A stretch of DNA of 64,000 nucleotides, taken from NCBI RefSeq assembly GCF_029873635.1, contig NC_080422.1, positions 6,479,764 to 6,543,763 on the forward strand. Reading direction: 5' to 3'. The notes beneath the pieces are model-generated. The model saw only the letters and a list, made by a program, of their open reading frames with translations. It was not told the DNA's origin and did not search any database. The position numbers and the translations under genes are program-made. This document shows, piece by piece, positions 47,228-60,006 of this stretch. Source of the DNA: Malania oleifera (Eukaryota > Streptophyta > Magnoliopsida > Santalales > Ximeniaceae). Numbering within the stretch: the stretch's first letter is position 1; each line of letters opens with the position of its first letter.

Positions 47228-49276
47228 TGTAGCAACCCTCAATTTCTTAACATAATATGTAACATAATAATGGAAAAGTCAACCTGAACCCGTGGGTAAC
47301 GGGGACACCTGTCGATCACAGCGGAAACCAAAACAACAGCATACATAAAATTAAAATCATTCATCCATCAAGCATAATACCAGAGTTCACTGCAACATCA
47401 TACAACTGTGTTTATATACATTCTCATAAACATCAAAATAACTCTAGGATCAGACACAAAATAATTCTGACCCTAGTATAAAATCTTACCCTCCTATCAG
47501 GGTAATATCCCTAACTCAACGGCGGTCTTGACCCGTCGGTCCCTCTAGGTTTCCTGAAAAATATATATTAAGGTCAGGGGTGAGACACTTCTCAGTAAGG
47601 GAAATAAACTAAATACAGTTGTGTGACAACATGAATATTTAATGCAACTATACATATACAGTACATTTCATATTTTCGTAAACGTTCATCATATCATACT
47701 AAATAATAGCATACTTTCATATCTTCTAATAAATTATATCGTATATGAAACATATATTATACAGATAATACTGAAAACATACTCAGGATGAATAGCTAGC
47801 TAATGTCATGTATTATCCCCCATGACGGGTTGTGCAGCCCGAAGGCTGGACCTGACAATGGCTAGCCGACCACTGCCGAATCAAATATATCTGTAAGTAT
47901 GATGGGCCCGCCACACCCTGGTCCAGACTACCAAGTGGACGTTCACACTCTACTGAAAGTCACATCGATTATCCATCTCCCACCCCCTTGTGGAGTGGTT
48001 AGCACTAATCTGATCATAAACATCTAATCTATAAGCTACGGTACCGAGCCCCTGAACTGAACTAAACTAACATCCTGGTTGTGATAACATATAATACATG
48101 ATCATATATAACATCATTACGGCCTTGTGCCGAAAATATAGCAATTACGGCCTCGTGCTGAATATAACATAATTACGGCCTCGTGCCAAACATAACATAA
48201 ATTTCGGCCTCGTGTCGAACATAACATAAATTATGGCCTCGTGCCAAACATAGCATAAATTATGGCCTCATGCCGAACATAGCAAGAATTACGGCCTCGT
48301 GCCGGAATCATTTCAGGAATATACATTCTGAAAATAAATCATTTATCAAATATTCATCAAAATCATCACAACATAACTTGTCTTTTCATGATACCTAAAT
48401 ACATGCTTTGCTTGTATAATCTTTCATATCATAATACAATTCTCGTAAAATAATATCCATGCCACACATGTGCTGTTAAAAGTCATACTTCATATTCTAA
48501 AATCGTGATTTTTTTGACATCTCATACATACATATACATTTTAATCATCATAGTAGTATTTTCCCAATCGTACATTTCATTCGTAATAAACAAATATAAC
48601 ATATGCTTTTTTGAAAACATATTTACTCATAATTAATAATAATTTGCATGGAAAAATAACTGCTTTAGTTTATTCCTTTACCTGGATACTGAGAAAGCCC
48701 CTAAAATATCTTAGCCTGACCCCCATAGGATTTCTTGATCAATACCCTGAAACTGAAAATTTCCAGTATTAAACCTCAGTATTTTCAATGGTACATCATT
48801 TCCTATAACTATTGCAAGACCAAATTCGACTTAAAAAGTCTTACCTCAACTCAGGGATGATTTCCAACTTCGTTTTTCCAACGATTCGCTCCGACAAACT
48901 TGTAGAAAACTTCGCCAAGAGCATCGTGGTGACCTCGGATTGTCGATCCAGCATAAATATGACCTTAAAATGATGAGAGAGAGAGAGAGAGAGAGAGAAA
49001 GCATTGAAGAGGAGAGAGAGGGAATGAAGATAGCTTAATAATGAAGTTAAAAATCGGATTTTTACATATATATATACAGCTGGATTCATCAACGAGCCAC
49101 GTCATCCGTCGACAAATCCTTCATTAATTTCGTCAAAGAAATTCAGTCAGCCCAAAAACACCTCTCGGTATTTCTTCGTCGACGAAATTCAGTCCTCGTC
49201 GACGAAGCCGACTTCCTCCTTCTATTACCTTTCCTCTTTATGATTTAAATCCCATTAGAATTCGGGTTGTCATACA
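47228..49276 (-). mobile_element. Solo LTR of a related Gypsy family, nested in integrase
   Basis: On the minus strand it starts TGTATGACAACCCGAATT and ends GAGGGTTGCTACA, about 2.05 kb. Like the host element LTR it has GTCGACGAA palindromes near its start, a TATA-rich box, a (CT)n run (48973-49001 on plus) and a similar overall length. It interrupts the Gypsy integrase at a CACAC word found on both sides, so the target duplication is CACAC or a shifted version of it. No internal region is left, so it is a solo LTR. Confidence 0.82.
48116..48305. repeat. 28-29-bp minisatellite, seven copies
   Basis: Seven tandem copies of a unit like ATTACGGCCTCGTGCCGAAC plus ATAACATAA. Lengths are 28-29 bp, with substitutions between copies. 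The array lies inside the solo LTR and has no spacers. Confidence 0.92.
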
Positions 49277-50540
49277 CACAGATCTCTATACACTGTCCAT
49301 CCTGGCAGTGCAAAAATGTATAGGGATCTGCGGAAGTATTTTTGGTGGAGTGGCATGAAGAGGGAAATAGCAGATTTTGTGCTGCAATGTTTGACGTGCC
49401 AGTAGGTTAAGGCTGAGCACCAGAGGCCGGCTGGTCAATTGCAGCCACTTTTCATTCCTGAATGGAAGTGGGACCACGTATCCATGGATTTTGTTATGGG
49501 GCTGCCGCCGATGCCACATGGTTAGAATACCATCTGGGTAATAGTTGATAAGTTGACGAAGACAGTGCACTTTTTGCTTATTAAGGTTAGCTACTCTATG
49601 AACAGGTTAGTAGAGATTTACATACAAGAAATTGTTCGACCCCATAGAGTGCCAGTATCCATAGTCTCGGACCGTGATCCACGTTTCACATCGCGGTTCT
49701 AAAGGAGTTTACAGGAGGCACTAGGGACTCAGCTAGCATTCAGCACCGCTTTCCATCCTCAGACTAACGGTCAGACAGAGAGGACCATTCAGGTACTTGA
49801 GGATATGTTGCGAGCGTGTGTTTTTGATTTTAGGGGTAGCTGGACTCAATATATGCCATCGGTGGAATTTTCTTACAACAACAGCTATCAGGCAAGCATA
49901 GGTGTGGCTTCTTATGAGGCACTTTATGGTAGGAAGTGTCGTTCCCCTTTATACTGGAGTGAACTAGGTGAGAGGCGAGTTTTGGGACCAGAGATAGTTC
50001 AGCAGGCGTACGATAAAGTTCGACTCATTCGAGATCGAATCAGTGCAGCACAAAGTCAACAGAAAAGTTACGCAGATACTCGTCGCCGGAAATTGGAGTT
50101 TGGAGTAGGTGATCATGTATTTCTGAAAATCACACCATTGAAGGGGATCATGAGATTTGGGAAAAAAGGTAAATTGGGCCCTAGGTTCATTGGCCCATTT
50201 GAGATACTCGAGAAGATTGGGTCAGTTGCCTATCGATTGGCTTTACCGCTATCTCTATTCAAGATTCATGACGTATTTCATGTTTCTATATTAAGAAAAT
50301 ACGTCTCAAATCCTTTCCATATCATCAGCCATGCTGAACTGGAAGTCAGTGAGGCTTTAGCGTATGAAGAAGCTCCAATACAAATTTTAGATAGAAAAAA
50401 ATAGGAATTGCGCAATAAGAAGATACAGTTGGTAAAAGTCTTATGGAGGAATCACGCGATAGAAAAAGCCTCGTGGGAGCTCGAAGATGAGATCAGGCAG
50501 AAATATCTCCACTTGTTCAATGAATACAGCAGTGATGTAT
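49277..50540 (+). mobile_element. integrase and C-terminal region of the Tekay-like fossil
   Basis: Integrase resumes after the nested LTR with MYRDLRKYFWW wording (about 49317-49350), runs through QTNGQTERT (about 49762-49788) and SPLYWSELGE (about 49945-49975) and ends with GPRFIGPFEILEKIG and HDVFHVSILRKY (about 50180-50305), the usual C-terminus before a chromodomain-like tail. Confidence 0.85.
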
Positions 50541-50775
50541 GATTAAAGTAATAGTAATTTTATTTTGTTTAACATAATGGAATTGTAATGTAGTGTATAG
50601 GATAGGTAGTATTTTGGTTTTAGGGGAATTTTCTTTTATACTTGTAATCTCCCAGAACTACCCATGTAACCACGGTATTCCTCCACCATAGGGCAGGTAA
50701 TAAAATAAGTAGACTATTTGCCTTTATGGGATGATAGAAGGTAATATAGATAGTAAATTTCGAGGACGAAATTTT

Positions 50776-50790
50776 ATAAGGAGGGGAGAA
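50776..50790 (+). other. Polypurine tract
   Basis: A purine-rich AAGGAGGGGAGAA run directly before the TG of the 3-prime LTR. Confidence 0.75.
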
Positions 50791-51522
50791 TGTAGTGACC
50801 TGAAGAATAATAGTATTTAAATAATAAAGAGGGAGAGAAATGGAAATAGTAATAGAAGGAGGCAGTCGACGACATTGCATTTTGGAGGTAAAATTTTCAA
50901 GAAATTTCCCAGGCCTCGTAGACGAACACAGGGGTTTCGTCGACAAGAGTTCTTTAGGACCTCGTTGACGAGGTCCCGTCTCGTCGACGAGAAGATACCG
51001 AGAAGGATTTTTGAGAAATCTGAAATTCACCGACGAACTTTCTACAGGACTCGTTGACGAGGTGATGTGGCTCGTCGATGAATCTCGCAGTATAAATAGT
51101 GCTTAAACTAAGTTTTTTATGCAGAATTTTAGCGCAGACTCTTTCTCTCTCCTCTCTCTTATGACCTCTCTCTCTTCTCTCTTTGATTTCGGCCCCGTCA
51201 GTCGCCGGATCGACGATCTGAGGCCACCACAACGCTCATGGCAGAATTCTCTTCATGTCTGCTAGAGCGGATCGTCGGTGGGACGAAGTTGGGATTCATC
51301 CCAAAACCAGGGTAAGACCTTTTATTCAGAATTTGGGTTTTCAGCAGTTGTAAGAAATGTAATAGATGTAGAAATAGTGATGTTTTATTTAGGAATATAT
51401 GATTTTCAGGGCGTTGAGTGGAGAACCCTACGCGTATAGGACCCGTCTTAGTAAGGGGATTTTAACAGATATCAGGTAAGGGAAATATGTTATGCTAGGT
51501 TATTTGAGTATGATTTCAGTAT

Positions 51523-51566
<44 letters not shown>

Positions 51567-51583
51567 TCTACTAGAGTATTATT

Positions 51584-52206
51584 TGACTCACTCGAAAAAT
51601 GAGCAGCTCGAAAGTTATCCCAAGTATAGGAGTTACGTCGTGTAATATTAAGCCCAAGGGCTAGATCGTCTCCTCAGGGAATGCGTTTTAATCTCAGATT
51701 TTACGTTCGCCCAATCGAAAAATAAAAGCTACTAAACTCAGTTCAGATTCAAGATTTCAAGATCGTTCATTTCACTTTTTATGAATTAAATGACATGTAA
51801 ATCAAATTCCTAAAACTAACATGCATTGAACTAAAGAACACTAATAGAAATCCTAATTTACTCAAGGAAACGTAACACGCGTTAGTTTAAAGATGGCCAC
51901 CTAAAACATGGAATTAAAAGCACCCAATGGAAACTAAACCCAACACACACACGGGTAATAAAAATCAAATCTTTAACTGAATAAGAGTTCTAACCAAAAC
52001 TAATCTAAATTCTTCAAATTTAACAATAACATCAATTAAAAGCCAAATAGATAAATAAAAATTAAACGTCACTAAAATAAATTAAACTCACTTAACACTC
52101 ATTCATATAATCTTTTCAAAACTCTAAATAATAACCAAATAAAGAAGGAAAAAAAAAACAATATCCTACTGTAATTTAAAATAAAAGAAAGAAAAGAGCA
52201 GAGGAA

Positions 52207-52264
<58 letters not shown>

Positions 52265-52719
52265 GGCATGGCAGCAGATGCAGCTGCTATGTGTGGCCGA
52301 GAGCTGTGTGTTGCTGTGTGTGGCCGAGAGTCGTGATAGCACTGTTTGTAGAATCTGCAGCTGGAATGGGCGGAGAATGGAGTTGCAGAGCTACTGGTTG
52401 GAGTGTTCGGGATCTGGTTGCTGTACTCGAGCTGCTCTGTCCTGCTGTGGAGCTGGGCTGCTGAGGATGGTGCTCCCGGCCGGAGTGGTGGACTCGACTT
52501 GCTGCTGTGGGGATGGCGCACGGCTGTGTAGCAAGGAAGAGGAGAGGCTGGGGCTGGTGTTGCTGGAGGTACAGCAGCAAGGGGACAAGGGGAAGATAGA
52601 GGAAAAGGGTAAGAAGAGAGGGAGAAAGTAAGGTAGGAAAGAAGAGAAGAAGGAGGAGCAGAGAAGAAGAGAATGATAGAAGAAAAGGAAAACAGAGCTG
52701 AAACGAGAAGTATAGATAG

Positions 52720-52762
<43 letters not shown>

Positions 52763-54262
52763 GAGAGTGAAGAGGCTTACGACGAGATGTGACAGGCTTT
52801 TTACAGAGGTCTGAGAGGAGGAGGCGGCGAATGAGAGAGAGAGTGATAAGATTGAGTGGACAAAATTAGTCTTGAAGCACCTCGGGCGGAATGCGGACCT
52901 GCTTAGAAGCGGACGAGTGAAGAGTGAGAATTGGATGAGGATCGTATTTAGGAAGACCACACTGGGGACTGATGATGGAGAGTCATCTTTTCTTGGACGT
53001 GGAGGATATTTGATTCCTCGAACGGAACGCCTAGAAGGGAGTAGATGTAAGAGGTTTTGAGTGCTGGCATGTGGAGGGGGGTAGGCATGAGGTTTATGCG
53101 ACCGATTAGATCCTGCTTCGAAGAGACAACCCCGCCGTCGACGCGACGGAGGCCGGATGACGCTGACTAGAAGAGAGTCCATGAGGACGAAGATGAGGTG
53201 AGATTGTTGAGACGCAGTCAGAGGAACGATGCTTGCGAAGTGAATGCGGAGAGACTAACGACCCTCGCTCGTGCGGATTTGAAGGGCGAGAGCCGTCTGA
53301 GAGCTGAAGTGGGCAACTGAATCAACACCGGCGTGCCTCGGAGAAGTTGTTCGTGATGCGACTTTTTATGGTTGACAGAAGGAATCGCGAGAGAGAGCTA
53401 TCTCCGATTGAGTAGAGATATCCCGCGAACTGTTTTGAGGCGTTTAAGCGAGGGTGGCAATGCCAGAACGTGGTACGAAAGCAGCCTCCAGCCGAGTGAT
53501 ATGTGATTTGCTGGATTTAGCAATAGAGGGTTGAATATTTCCGACCGGATATGGCGTTTGCGATACCTGAGCGTGACGGGAAGGACGCGTGATTTGTGGG
53601 AGCGAAGGAAAACTGACTCCACTGCACTATTCTTTAGTGTGACTGCGATATCCGCCCGGTTTGTCAGCCGAGCTATGGTGGGAGGATGATCAGGAGAAGT
53701 CCGGGTGACGAGGTCGACTGGGGTCGATGCCGAAGAGACCTTGAGGAGTTTTGATTATGTGAGAGAAGAGGAGATAAGTAATGGTGAAGCGAGATGGTGC
53801 CGGGGCACACTCAGAACAGGGGAAAAAGAAAGAATAAATAGGGGAGGAGGCTTGCCCTAACCCACGACCCAGATAGGAGACCCGACCCGAATTGTTATAT
53901 TTTTTTATTTTTTTCATTCTCTGTTCATCGCAAATCTGACTCTTCTGGAGGCCGTTTCTCGTAAAACTCAAAACACAAAAGTTGTAGATAATCCTTTCTT
54001 TTTTCTTTAGAAATTTGAATTGTCTTGATCGGAGTTTAGACGGAAAAGTTATGCATGAAATACGAACAGGTATTGGTTTTGGTTTCCGAGATTTTTTCTG
54101 CAACAAAAAATTACCAAAACTTTATAAATTGTGCAATAAAACTCAAGAATGTTAATTTTGGCACTTTATTAAAATATTGGATAAATTTTGACATTTAATT
54201 AAAAATAAAAGCCATAAAGACCAGGTTAAAATGCCCAATTACGCAGTTTTCATGCGTAATCA
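51584..54262. mobile_element. LTR-type insertion of 2.7 kb with 5-bp TSD TTATT
   Basis: The element runs from TGACTCACTCG to GCGTAATCA (TG...CA ends). TTATT lies at 51579-51583 and 54263-54267, and removing the insert restores the sequence seen in the other LTR. These are the marks of an LTR retrotransposon insertion. No paired LTRs, primer site or gag-pol domain is visible inside, so it is best read as a large solo LTR or a coding-free derivative. The centre (about 52260-53700) is GC-rich and flanked by two (GA)n runs (52211-52261, 52722-52753). Orientation and superfamily are unresolved. Confidence 0.75.
52211..52261. repeat. (GA)n microsatellite
   Basis: About 50 nt of GA repeats inside the 2.7-kb LTR-type insertion; a second run lies at 52722-52753. 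Confidence 0.93.
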
Positions 54263-55187
54263 TTATTCACAGCAGAGATTTATACAGTTTGTCAAATATG
54301 ATTAATATGTTTTAAAGTTATTGTGTGGCTTGAGAATATAGATATAGTACAGAAATATGTTCTACGGTATCTTTCTGAGTTATGTTTTACAGAATATACA
54401 AACAGTGAGTATGTTTTATAGTAATTACAGAATACCATGATTATATAGTTGATACAGATACAGTTTACAGTACCATGACATATAGTTTTACAGTTTATTC
54501 CAGAAAATACAGTTCATACAGATACAGTTCATCGTAACGTCATGGTTTATACAGTTATTACAGAATCATGGTAAAATAGATAGTTGTATATAGAGATGTA
54601 TTATATAGTATCAGACCTTGTTGGACCATACAGTTTACAGAGCACGGTACCGTAGTTACATACAGTTTATAGAGTGCAACCACTTATTCAGATAATACGT
54701 GATATAAAGGTTGATCGCATAGAGCCCACGAGTGGACAGGCTCCCCATCAGATATGGGTAGAGGAGGGCATATAAGACTTATGGAGTATAGTGATTTATT
54801 CCTAGTTGGCCAGCCAGGGTAGATTCAGCCTACGGGCCGTACAACCCTGTGATAAGGGGTTAAATCATGACACACAGTTATCCACAGGGAAGTTTTCAGT
54901 TATTACTATATTTATACAGATTTACAGAGACAGAAAATATATATAGTTATTAGAAGTATTTTGAGTAGAAACCTAAATTACAGAAATGTTAAACAATAGA
55001 TAAAAGATGATGGTTTATATTACTGGTATTGTATTTACAGATTTAGTGATACATGATTATATAGTAATAGATTTTCATAGTATTGTAACTCATCTACCAC
55101 ACACTAGCAATAACATATTTCATCTTATTGAGCGTTGGCTCATCCCAATTAATTTAACATTTTTTAGGAGATCCAGGTAGGTGAGCA

Positions 55188-56163
55188 TAGGGGTGAGCAT
55201 AATTCGGGGAAAACTGAATTAACCGACCAAAATTGGTCGGTTCGGTTTGGTTAAAAAAACTGGTTCGGTCGGTTCGGTGAATAGAAAACATTAATTCGGT
55301 TAATTGATTAATCGAATTAATAATTAATTAAATTTTAAATTTAAATTAGTAAATGAAAATCCTGTTATCTTCTATATTTCCATTCTCTCTCACTCTCCGT
55401 CTCACTCTCAGTGCTCTTAGAAACTCAGAAGTTAGAAGGCCCTCCCTCATTGCCTCTCTCTCGCTCACTTGAGCTCAATCCACCACAGTTCGCACCACCA
55501 TCTTCACGCGATGCTATCGCCTGCAACCATCGCCATCATTGTCGCTGGCCATCGTCACCAGCACACAAGCTCCCTCTCATTCTCATTTTTATTCTCTCAC
55601 AATCTCGCGCACAGAGCAGTTCACCGAGAACCACCCCGACTCGGCGGCTCCTCCTCACTGGCATCAAGCTCGCTCGAGCCCAATCGTCTCCCTAACCAAC
55701 CACCTTTCTTCCACATCAATCTCCACTTCTCAGTTCTCCGGTTCTCCCTCTTCGCGAATCGCCTCTTCTTGGCTTTGCGGCTTCGCCTGAGCCCCTCTTC
55801 CAGTCTTCCTAGTTCGTGACCCGTCTCGATCCCAAATCCCTCTTCGATCGGCTCTTCCCTCATGTGGGCATGGCGATGGATCTACACTTAGTGACTCAGG
55901 ACTTCAAGGCTTCAACCTTCCTCCACCTTCCCTTGTTTCAGATGGATACACATACACATACACCAGTCCAGTACACCTTTCCCCCCTTCCTAGTTCCCTC
56001 GTTTCACGGTTAAAATTGGTTAACCGAATTACCCAAAAAATAAATTTGGTCGAGTTCGGTTCAGTGAGGCCAAACGGTTCGGTCGGTTCGGTTTAGAGTA
56101 TTCTTTAACCGAAATTCGGTTAATTAACCAAATTTGGCTGAACCGACCGTTTGCTCACCCCTA
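55188..56163. mobile_element. hAT-type MITE, 976 bp, 8-bp TSD GGTGAGCA, with GC-rich cargo
   Basis: TAGGGGTGAGCA and TGCTCACCCCTA-type termini (the right end reads TTTGCTCACCCCTA) and exact duplications GGTGAGCA at 55180-55187 and 56164-56171 identify the same family as 24933-25413. The outer ~165 bp on each side align with that copy. In place of the AT-rich core there are about 650 bp (about 55357-56008) of GC-rich, pyrimidine-rich DNA that resembles a plant gene leader and first exon. It inserted in the 3-prime LTR of the Gypsy fossil. Confidence 0.9.
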
Positions 56164-56482
56164 GGTGAGCATACCAGGCTTGCAAATAGAGGGGCCTCAA
56201 TATTGCCCTGATATTAGAGTGAGTATCTTTGAGAGTATTTTTGTATAATCTTAACCAGTTGAGGGTATTCTAAGAAAACAGTCATATATGTATATATTGG
56301 GAAACATTTTAGCACTTTGGTATTGTATATAATTATATATGGTTATGTTCATTTGATTTCCGCTTCTTGCTGCTTAGGTTGATAGTTGAGTTTAATTCAA
56401 TTTGGTATCAGAACATTGTAAATGTTATAGTATAAAAAATAAAAAAATAAAAAAAATCCAAGTTAAATAGCAGGACGTTACA

Positions 56483-57188
56483 ATGCTAGTCCAAATAGTT
56501 TCAAGTTTTATCCACTTCATCTATTAAATTTAGCATATGTTCTGTTTACTAATTTTTAAAAGAACAATTTTATCGACAAAATTCATTAGTAGTTTGTATT
56601 GTACACCCTACTTTTTACGTTTAAACTTGATGATTTTTTATTGATGAAAGAAACCTTTTATATGTATGGCATTAGTTTGTGAGGTTTAAGTGACACTTGA
56701 AGATCATAAGGGGCATTTGCGACAGGATGCATTTTTCATGTAGTAAAGGTGTTTTTCAATGAAATACAAGAAAAACTTATTTAGTATAAAGCAATAAAAC
56801 AAAAACATTTTCTTTAGAGAAGTGTATGATTACCGATGAAATTAAAACCATTCAATTTGCAGAAACACCTTAAATGATATGAATGGAAGAAATAAAAACG
56901 GTTCGATTGAGATTCCCAATGCCACACATTCTCAATATTCTCAATTTAAAAAAAAAAAACCCTAATGCCCACCACATTTCAATATCTACACGTGTCAACC
57001 TTAGTCATATTCTCAATCTTCAATGACTAATTAAGCCCAAAATGACAGCTCTATATTAGTTGTTGGATAAAACAAAACTATCAGAAGTACAATATTGATC
57101 GAGGATGAGTACTCTACCATTAGGTACCTCACTATGTGTGTATGTGTGCACGTGTATATGTTCAAGCTAGCTAGCTAAAGGTAGTGGG
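56483..57188. other. Spacer and 3-prime flank of the transporter gene
   Basis: No gene or element is recognised. The right part is the probable 3-prime UTR of the minus-strand transporter gene. Confidence 0.5.
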
Positions 57189-59966
57189 CTAATCCACAAC
57201 ATCACTGCTGAAGAGCTTGAACCTGTTGGCATCAAGAACCAGCCTCCTGATGGAAGAGAAGGCACCCATGATTCCCACAGCAGTGAAGACAAACACAATG
57301 GAGATGTTGAGGCGGTAGGTGAAGGAGGACTTGGGAGGCCTGTGAGTCATGTTGTAGAGAAGCATTGGGAGGACAAAGTCCAGAGGGATGAACCCTATGG
57401 CTCCCACCACGCCATTGATGTCCCCAAAGAAAGGCAGCATTGCTGCAAAAAACCCACACAGCACCATGTACACACTCCTCAGGAACAGCCTTGGGATCAG
57501 GTTTCTCCTTGAGAACACCCCTTGCTTCACATCTGCTGACTTCTTCTCCATCATCTCATATGCCACTTGAGAATAAACCTGTGTGGTTTTTTTTTTTTTA
57601 ATGTACATGTTAAGTTAAATTGCGTTTGTTTGAAAGTACGAATTTCGGATCTTAAATTTAGATTTTAGTAGATTTGGACAAATTTCAATTAATATATTTT
57701 TGTATTACATTTTATCCAAATTCAATATAAGTCCAAATCTAAGGTCTCTCCAAAGGCATGTTAGTTTTCACTCAAATGTTATGTTGAATACAAGATTAAG
57801 GGTTTTATAGTCTCTGAAAATGTTTTGTCGCCACCATTTTTTGTCATCGTCTATTGTCACAGTGCTTAAAATCTTGGCATATAAGTGGAGGTCATGTAGC
57901 AAGATTTTGAGTCTCGTTTGGAATGTTTTGAAAAAAAAAAATACTTATTATGAAAAATACTTGCATCAATAAGTAGTGTTTGCTTTACACTTGAACAAGT
58001 ACTTATCTCAACAAATACTTTTCCAAACTACTTTCTTTCAAGGAAAATAAGTTTTTTTTTTGTAAAAAAAATATATCTTTTTTTTTTTTTTTTAAAGCAC
58101 TCATCTAAAAAAGTATTTATAATAAGTAATTTTAAACTATGTTTAGATAAATATTTTTTTTCAGGTAAGTACTTTTTTATAAGTGGTTCCAAAAGATCCT
58201 TATTGGCACGAGAATGCATTTTTTTTGGACAAATTAAAGGTTAACATTATGACTAAACTACACAATGAGAAGCAATCCATCCTCTATCTCATATTCCTTC
58301 TCAGGTTCGAATTTAAGACCTAAAAATCCAAATTTTAACAATCGTGATCTAGTCACCAGAGGACCGTGGTATGGAAAGAGAAGGTGTGCATCAGTATGTT
58401 ATTTATTAAATGCCCGACTTAGATTGCAAAATGGAAAATAGCAGACCTCTCATTCTATGCCCTCCTTTTTACCCTTCACAAGATTCAAACCCTAAACCCA
58501 AGTTGCCATCAGGGTACTGAAGTGTACCATGTGTGTGTTTTGTGACCTTGGTTATGGGACTTACCAGGCCAATGGCAAGTAGCTGGAGGAGGACACAGAT
58601 CACTGCTAGCCCAAGAACCCATGTAGGAGCCAGAGAAGGTTCATTGTCTGGAATTAAGCTTTTAAGGATGTTTGAGTTAGACTTGTTGCCAAACACCAAG
58701 TATCCAGACACTGCAGCCGAGTAGAAGGTTATGAATATTACAGCGTAGCACATCAAAAGGCCTTTGAGCATTTTTCCAGCAGCTGGTGGTGCCACTGTAG
58801 CCTTCATAAATCACAACCCATGTCATCAAAGTCAAATCATTCATAATTCGAGTATCTGTTTGGTTAGCTGGAAAAACAAAAAAGAAAGAAAGAAAGAAAG
58901 AGAAATCTCACAAATGGTCCATGTTACAAACTGCAATTAAATTTTCAAAAAATAAAAATAGAATAATGCATTGCCTGTATTTCAGGAAGAATCCCATTGC
59001 CAAAAATGGCAGCAATGATGGAAATGGAAGAGAAAGCACTGAAAACCCTTGCTGACTTTGAAGATTCAAGGGAATAGTCCCTTGGTGGGGCATTTTTGGA
59101 GGACCCTGCAAGATAATAAACTTTGCGATTATAAATATTAGGCAGGGTTTGGAAATGCGATTTGAAGTTTTGAATTTGGAAAAAAATTTATATTACACCT
59201 AATCCAAATCCAATACAAATTCCAAACATAGGATTAGCGCAATTTTGTTCTATATTTTATCCAAACTTATACAAATCTACAAATCTAAATTCAAGATTCG
59301 AATCTTACAAATTAAGAGACAATTCAATGATTTAAATTTAAAATTTCCACCTCAATTCACAATCACAATTCAAATTAACCTCTTTTCGATTGACCCATGA
59401 AAATAAGATTTATGTCTTTCTGAGACTTGAATTAGGGCTGTGAATCAACTTAACGTTATTATATTAAAACTTTCTTACTAATTGATATAGAGCTCGAGTC
59501 AAGCTAAAACTGAAATTATATATAATATTTTAAAATCGCAGCTGTAATGTTAGACTTGCATTGGCAGGCAAGCAGCCAATCACATATATTTTATAATTTT
59601 TTGAAAATTAAAAATGTGCATGCACTACTATATAATTATCATTCCAAACAATGTGTATTATCATATCAAAACTAAGATTTAGAGAAAAATGAATCAAAAT
59701 TAATGGAAGGTTTCGAACCTGCATGAATGCAAGCGCCAACGACGAGGAAAGTGTATGCCAAGCTGAGGAAGAGAGAGGCCATGTTGATGTGCCTAAGGGA
59801 GTGAAAGGTTGGCAGTTGAGATAAAATTATCATTGCGATAGTCACCATTGCTATGAAGTCGTACAATGTCAATGTCCCATTTGGCAAAATATTCGAATAC
59901 ACGATCTTCACATTACAAAAATATTTTTAAAAAAAAATCAAGAGTTGCAATATCATCAAAATAATA

Positions 59967-60006
<40 letters not shown>

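Larger units (their letters stand above)
41809..56482 (+). mobile_element. Ty3/Gypsy retrotransposon fossil, Tekay/Del-like, with three nested insertions
   Basis: 5-prime LTR 41809-43736, initiator-Met primer site 43740-43751, gag-pol region about 44041-50540, purine tract 50776-50790, 3-prime LTR 50791-56482. Domain order is gag with CCHC knuckle, protease, RT, RNase H, integrase, which is Gypsy order; the RT and RNase H wording is closest to the Tekay/Del chromovirus clade. It is broken in several places. Nested elements at 47228-49276, 51584-54262 and 55188-56163 account for about 5.7 kb, leaving roughly 9 kb of original element. By eye the LTRs differ by about 4 percent over a 560-bp stretch and more elsewhere; at 1.3e-8 per site per year this suggests an insertion roughly 1.5-3 million years ago. 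The flanking pentamers ACACT and ATGCT match only in part. Confidence 0.9.
50791..56482 (+). repeat. 3-prime LTR of the Tekay-like element, expanded by two insertions
   Basis: Begins TGTAGTGACCTGAAGAA and ends GCAGGACGTTACA. Without the insertions at 51584-54262 and 55188-56163 and their duplicated targets it would be about 2.02 kb, matching the 5-prime LTR plus its ~60-bp extra segment (about 50872-50940). Confidence 0.9.

Noticed and set aside
48116-48305. CRISPR-like regular repeats
   Set aside because: The units are contiguous with no spacers and lie in a plant LTR; it is a minisatellite.
52391-53182. 263-codon minus-strand open frame
   Set aside because: It lies within the 2.7-kb LTR-type insertion and reads through a (CT)n run into Leu/Ser-rich low-complexity peptide. 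No conserved domain is visible, and other frames of the same GC-rich patch are equally open.
55411-55863. Open frames of 80-116 codons on both strands in the MITE cargo
   Set aside because: They are short, overlap in several frames and match no family I know. The cargo may include a fragment of a real exon, but the reading frame cannot be decided.
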